From: Micromonospora sp. NBC_00421
GTDB lineage: Bacteria > Actinomycetota > Actinomycetes > Mycobacteriales > Micromonosporaceae
Assembly: GCF_036017915.1 (NCBI RefSeq)
Contig: NZ_CP107929.1
Location: 3,848,001-3,912,000, forward strand
Length of the DNA stretch: 64,000 nucleotides
Reading direction: 5' to 3'
The translations under genes were made by a program, and so were the position numbers. Below, piece after piece: positions 63,907-64,000 of this stretch (the first letter of the stretch is position 1; the number at the start of each line of letters is the position of its first letter). The notes beneath the pieces are model-generated. The model was not told the origin of the DNA. It searched no databases and saw nothing but the letters and a program-made list of their open reading frames with translations.

Positions 63907-64000
63907 GCGCGAGGAGCGCAGCGCAGCGGAGCCCCGCAGTCGCGAACGAAAGGTCAGACCCGTGAGCGCGAGGAGCGCAGCGCAGCGGAGCCCCGCAGTC
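63903..64000 (+). repeat. 59-bp tandem repeat after sbcC (runs off right edge)
   Basis: One complete unit 63903-63961 and 39 bases of a second begin with GTGAGCGCGAGGAG and contain GGAGCCCCGCAGTCGCGA. Length and both core blocks match the 59-bp units at the bioF/bioD junction; the bases between the cores differ. The first GTGAG includes the sbcC stop. Confidence 0.9.

Overview
The window is very GC-rich and carries typical actinobacterial features: GTG starts, many apparently leaderless promoters, DevR/DosR-type and CebR-type regulation, and dense stop-start overlaps. Gene content (biotin locus with a BsaP-like gene, an ACT-GNAT acetyltransferase like that described in Micromonospora, GH9/GH10 enzymes, a HerA-SbcD-SbcC operon) points to the Micromonosporaceae, most likely Micromonospora or a close relative. 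This is inferred from gene families and style, not from a database search. It looks like chromosomal core and soft-core DNA; no phage, transposase or CRISPR is visible.

Left part (1-12.9 kb): a Clp-N/HTH gene pair with a two-palindrome operator, a PP2C phosphatase, then a dormancy/hypoxia-type cluster. The cluster holds two universal stress proteins, phosphoketolase, a P-type ATPase fused to hemerythrin, two Acg-like nitroreductases, a DevS/DosT-like haem-GAF histidine kinase and a DevR/DosR-like regulator. At least four 14-bp palindromes of one family (GGGAC/GGGCC-N4-GGCCC/GTCCC) sit in its promoter regions and probably tie it into one regulon.

12.9-24.7 kb: a repeat-bearing gene-poor stretch, a secreted lysozyme-like protein, a double histidine kinase plus response regulator, a membrane-anchored alpha/beta hydrolase, a partly duplicated tRNA cluster (Gly-Cys-Val and Gly-Val), a TetR regulator, a large M36 metallopeptidase and a membrane-anchored secreted protein.

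24.9-37.6 kb: methyltransferase and P450, a SulP transporter, a two-gene ABC exporter, a second two-component system, and the biotin genes (bioF-bioD on minus; bioB-bsaP on plus) followed by a frameshifted acetyltransferase gene. A 59-bp tandem repeat sits exactly at the bioF/bioD junction, and a relative lies behind sbcC at the right edge.

37.6-58.1 kb: plant-polysaccharide degradation. It has a GH10-CBM13-GH62 xylanase/arabinofuranosidase, a GH9 cellulase with CBM3-Fn3-Fn3-CBM2, and the cellobiose uptake operon cebEFG-bglC with cebR. CebR boxes lie in front of both cebE and the GH9 gene, so the LacI-type CebR probably links extracellular cellulose hydrolysis with cellobiose import and its hydrolysis inside the cell. 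Between them lie a nested inverted-repeat element, an ACT-GNAT/ACT gene pair and a phosphotransferase/acyl-CoA dehydrogenase pair. After the ceb genes come a 39-residue Cys-rich protein coupled to a RibD-type reductase and an M4 metallopeptidase.

58.5-64 kb: an operon for DNA end processing, HerA-like ATPase, sbcD and sbcC, ending at the 59-bp repeat.
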